20,636 bases of DNA from NCBI GenBank assembly GCA_023473545.1, contig JAMCXO010000014.1:1-20636 (forward strand). Direction: 5' to 3'. The position numbers and the translations under genes are program-made. The notes under the pieces were generated by a model. It made no database searches, had not been told where the DNA came from, and was given only the letters and a program-made list of their open reading frames with translations. The DNA is from JAMCTM01 sp023473545. Lineage in GTDB: Bacteria; Patescibacteriota; Microgenomatia; Levybacterales; UBA12049. This document shows positions 20,532 to 20,636 of the stretch, piece after piece (within the stretch, counting starts at the first letter, position 1; every line of letters starts with the position of its first letter).

Positions 20532-20636
20532 CACCCAGTCTTACCTAATACAAAATGATACTGTAGAGAAACGATTACCTAACCGAAAGATGAGACAAAT
20601 CATCTGGTAAAAAAGAACGCGAATTGCCATACTAAC

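Noticed and set aside
20541..20630. Minus-strand frame of 29 residues from ATG 20630 at the right edge
   Set aside because: Very short, no RBS visible because the edge cuts off the upstream region, and no family resemblance I can defend.

Overview
The window reads like a chromosomal segment of a Candidate Phyla Radiation (Patescibacteria) bacterium, most likely from the Microgenomates side. This is an inference from gene content and style: many short membrane-anchored hypothetical proteins, a NIF3 protein, DnaB and EF-P of CPR type, heptanucleotide repeats inside genes, and several PIN-domain toxin-antitoxin pairs. TGA is used as a stop (for example at 3179-3181, 12881-12883 and 14830-14832), so recoded CPR lineages (TGA = Gly) are excluded. 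Moderate-GC housekeeping genes alternate with accessory genes of visibly different composition.

Layout. 1-350: the tail of a possible transposase and a terminator-like hairpin. 360-3181: a promoter, a SAM-I-clan riboswitch with an intrinsic terminator, a PLP-dependent Cys/Met-metabolism enzyme and a putative zincin with an HENLH motif. 3250-6592: a divergent pair of transcription units sharing one -35 element. Leftward are two surface or exported proteins; rightward are a small protein, DnaB and a Pro/Gly/Met-rich peptide. 6600-7430: a GC-rich palindrome and a Phd/PIN toxin-antitoxin pair. 7515-9286: a membrane-anchored lipoprotein-like gene, then a decayed stretch (an AbiEii-like remnant and an internally deleted DUF3850/ASCH gene) ending at tRNA-Leu(CAA). 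9432-13653: NIF3, EF-P, an MFS transporter, a degenerate Lgt-like membrane protein and an RluA/RluD-family pseudouridine synthase, all on the plus strand. 13653-16384: a nested foldback structure and a two-gene Type II restriction-modification cassette bracketed by an identical 30-bp promoter-like direct repeat. 16394-20531: a TM protein, a second antitoxin/PIN pair, an HTH plus 17-residue-repeat plus nuclease-like protein, a small membrane protein and a GC-rich third antitoxin/PIN pair.

Two themes link the parts. First, promoter placement. Most first genes have a -35/-10 pair with a 17-nt spacer and a -10 box only 6-13 nt before the ATG, which predicts leaderless or almost leaderless mRNAs. 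Some distal genes (3250-4032, 6392, 11001) and the riboswitch gene have Shine-Dalgarno sequences. The GC-rich third TA module breaks the pattern with a 40-nt leader and twin operators, consistent with recent acquisition. Second, accessory turnover: one R-M system, three PIN-type TA modules, two deletion-scarred pseudogenes and an IS remnant in about 20 kb.

The least familiar items are the SAM-riboswitch operon pairing a PLP enzyme with a zincin, the promoter-duplicating R-M cassette, and the repeat-bearing nuclease-like protein. No CRISPR array, rRNA or complete IS is visible.
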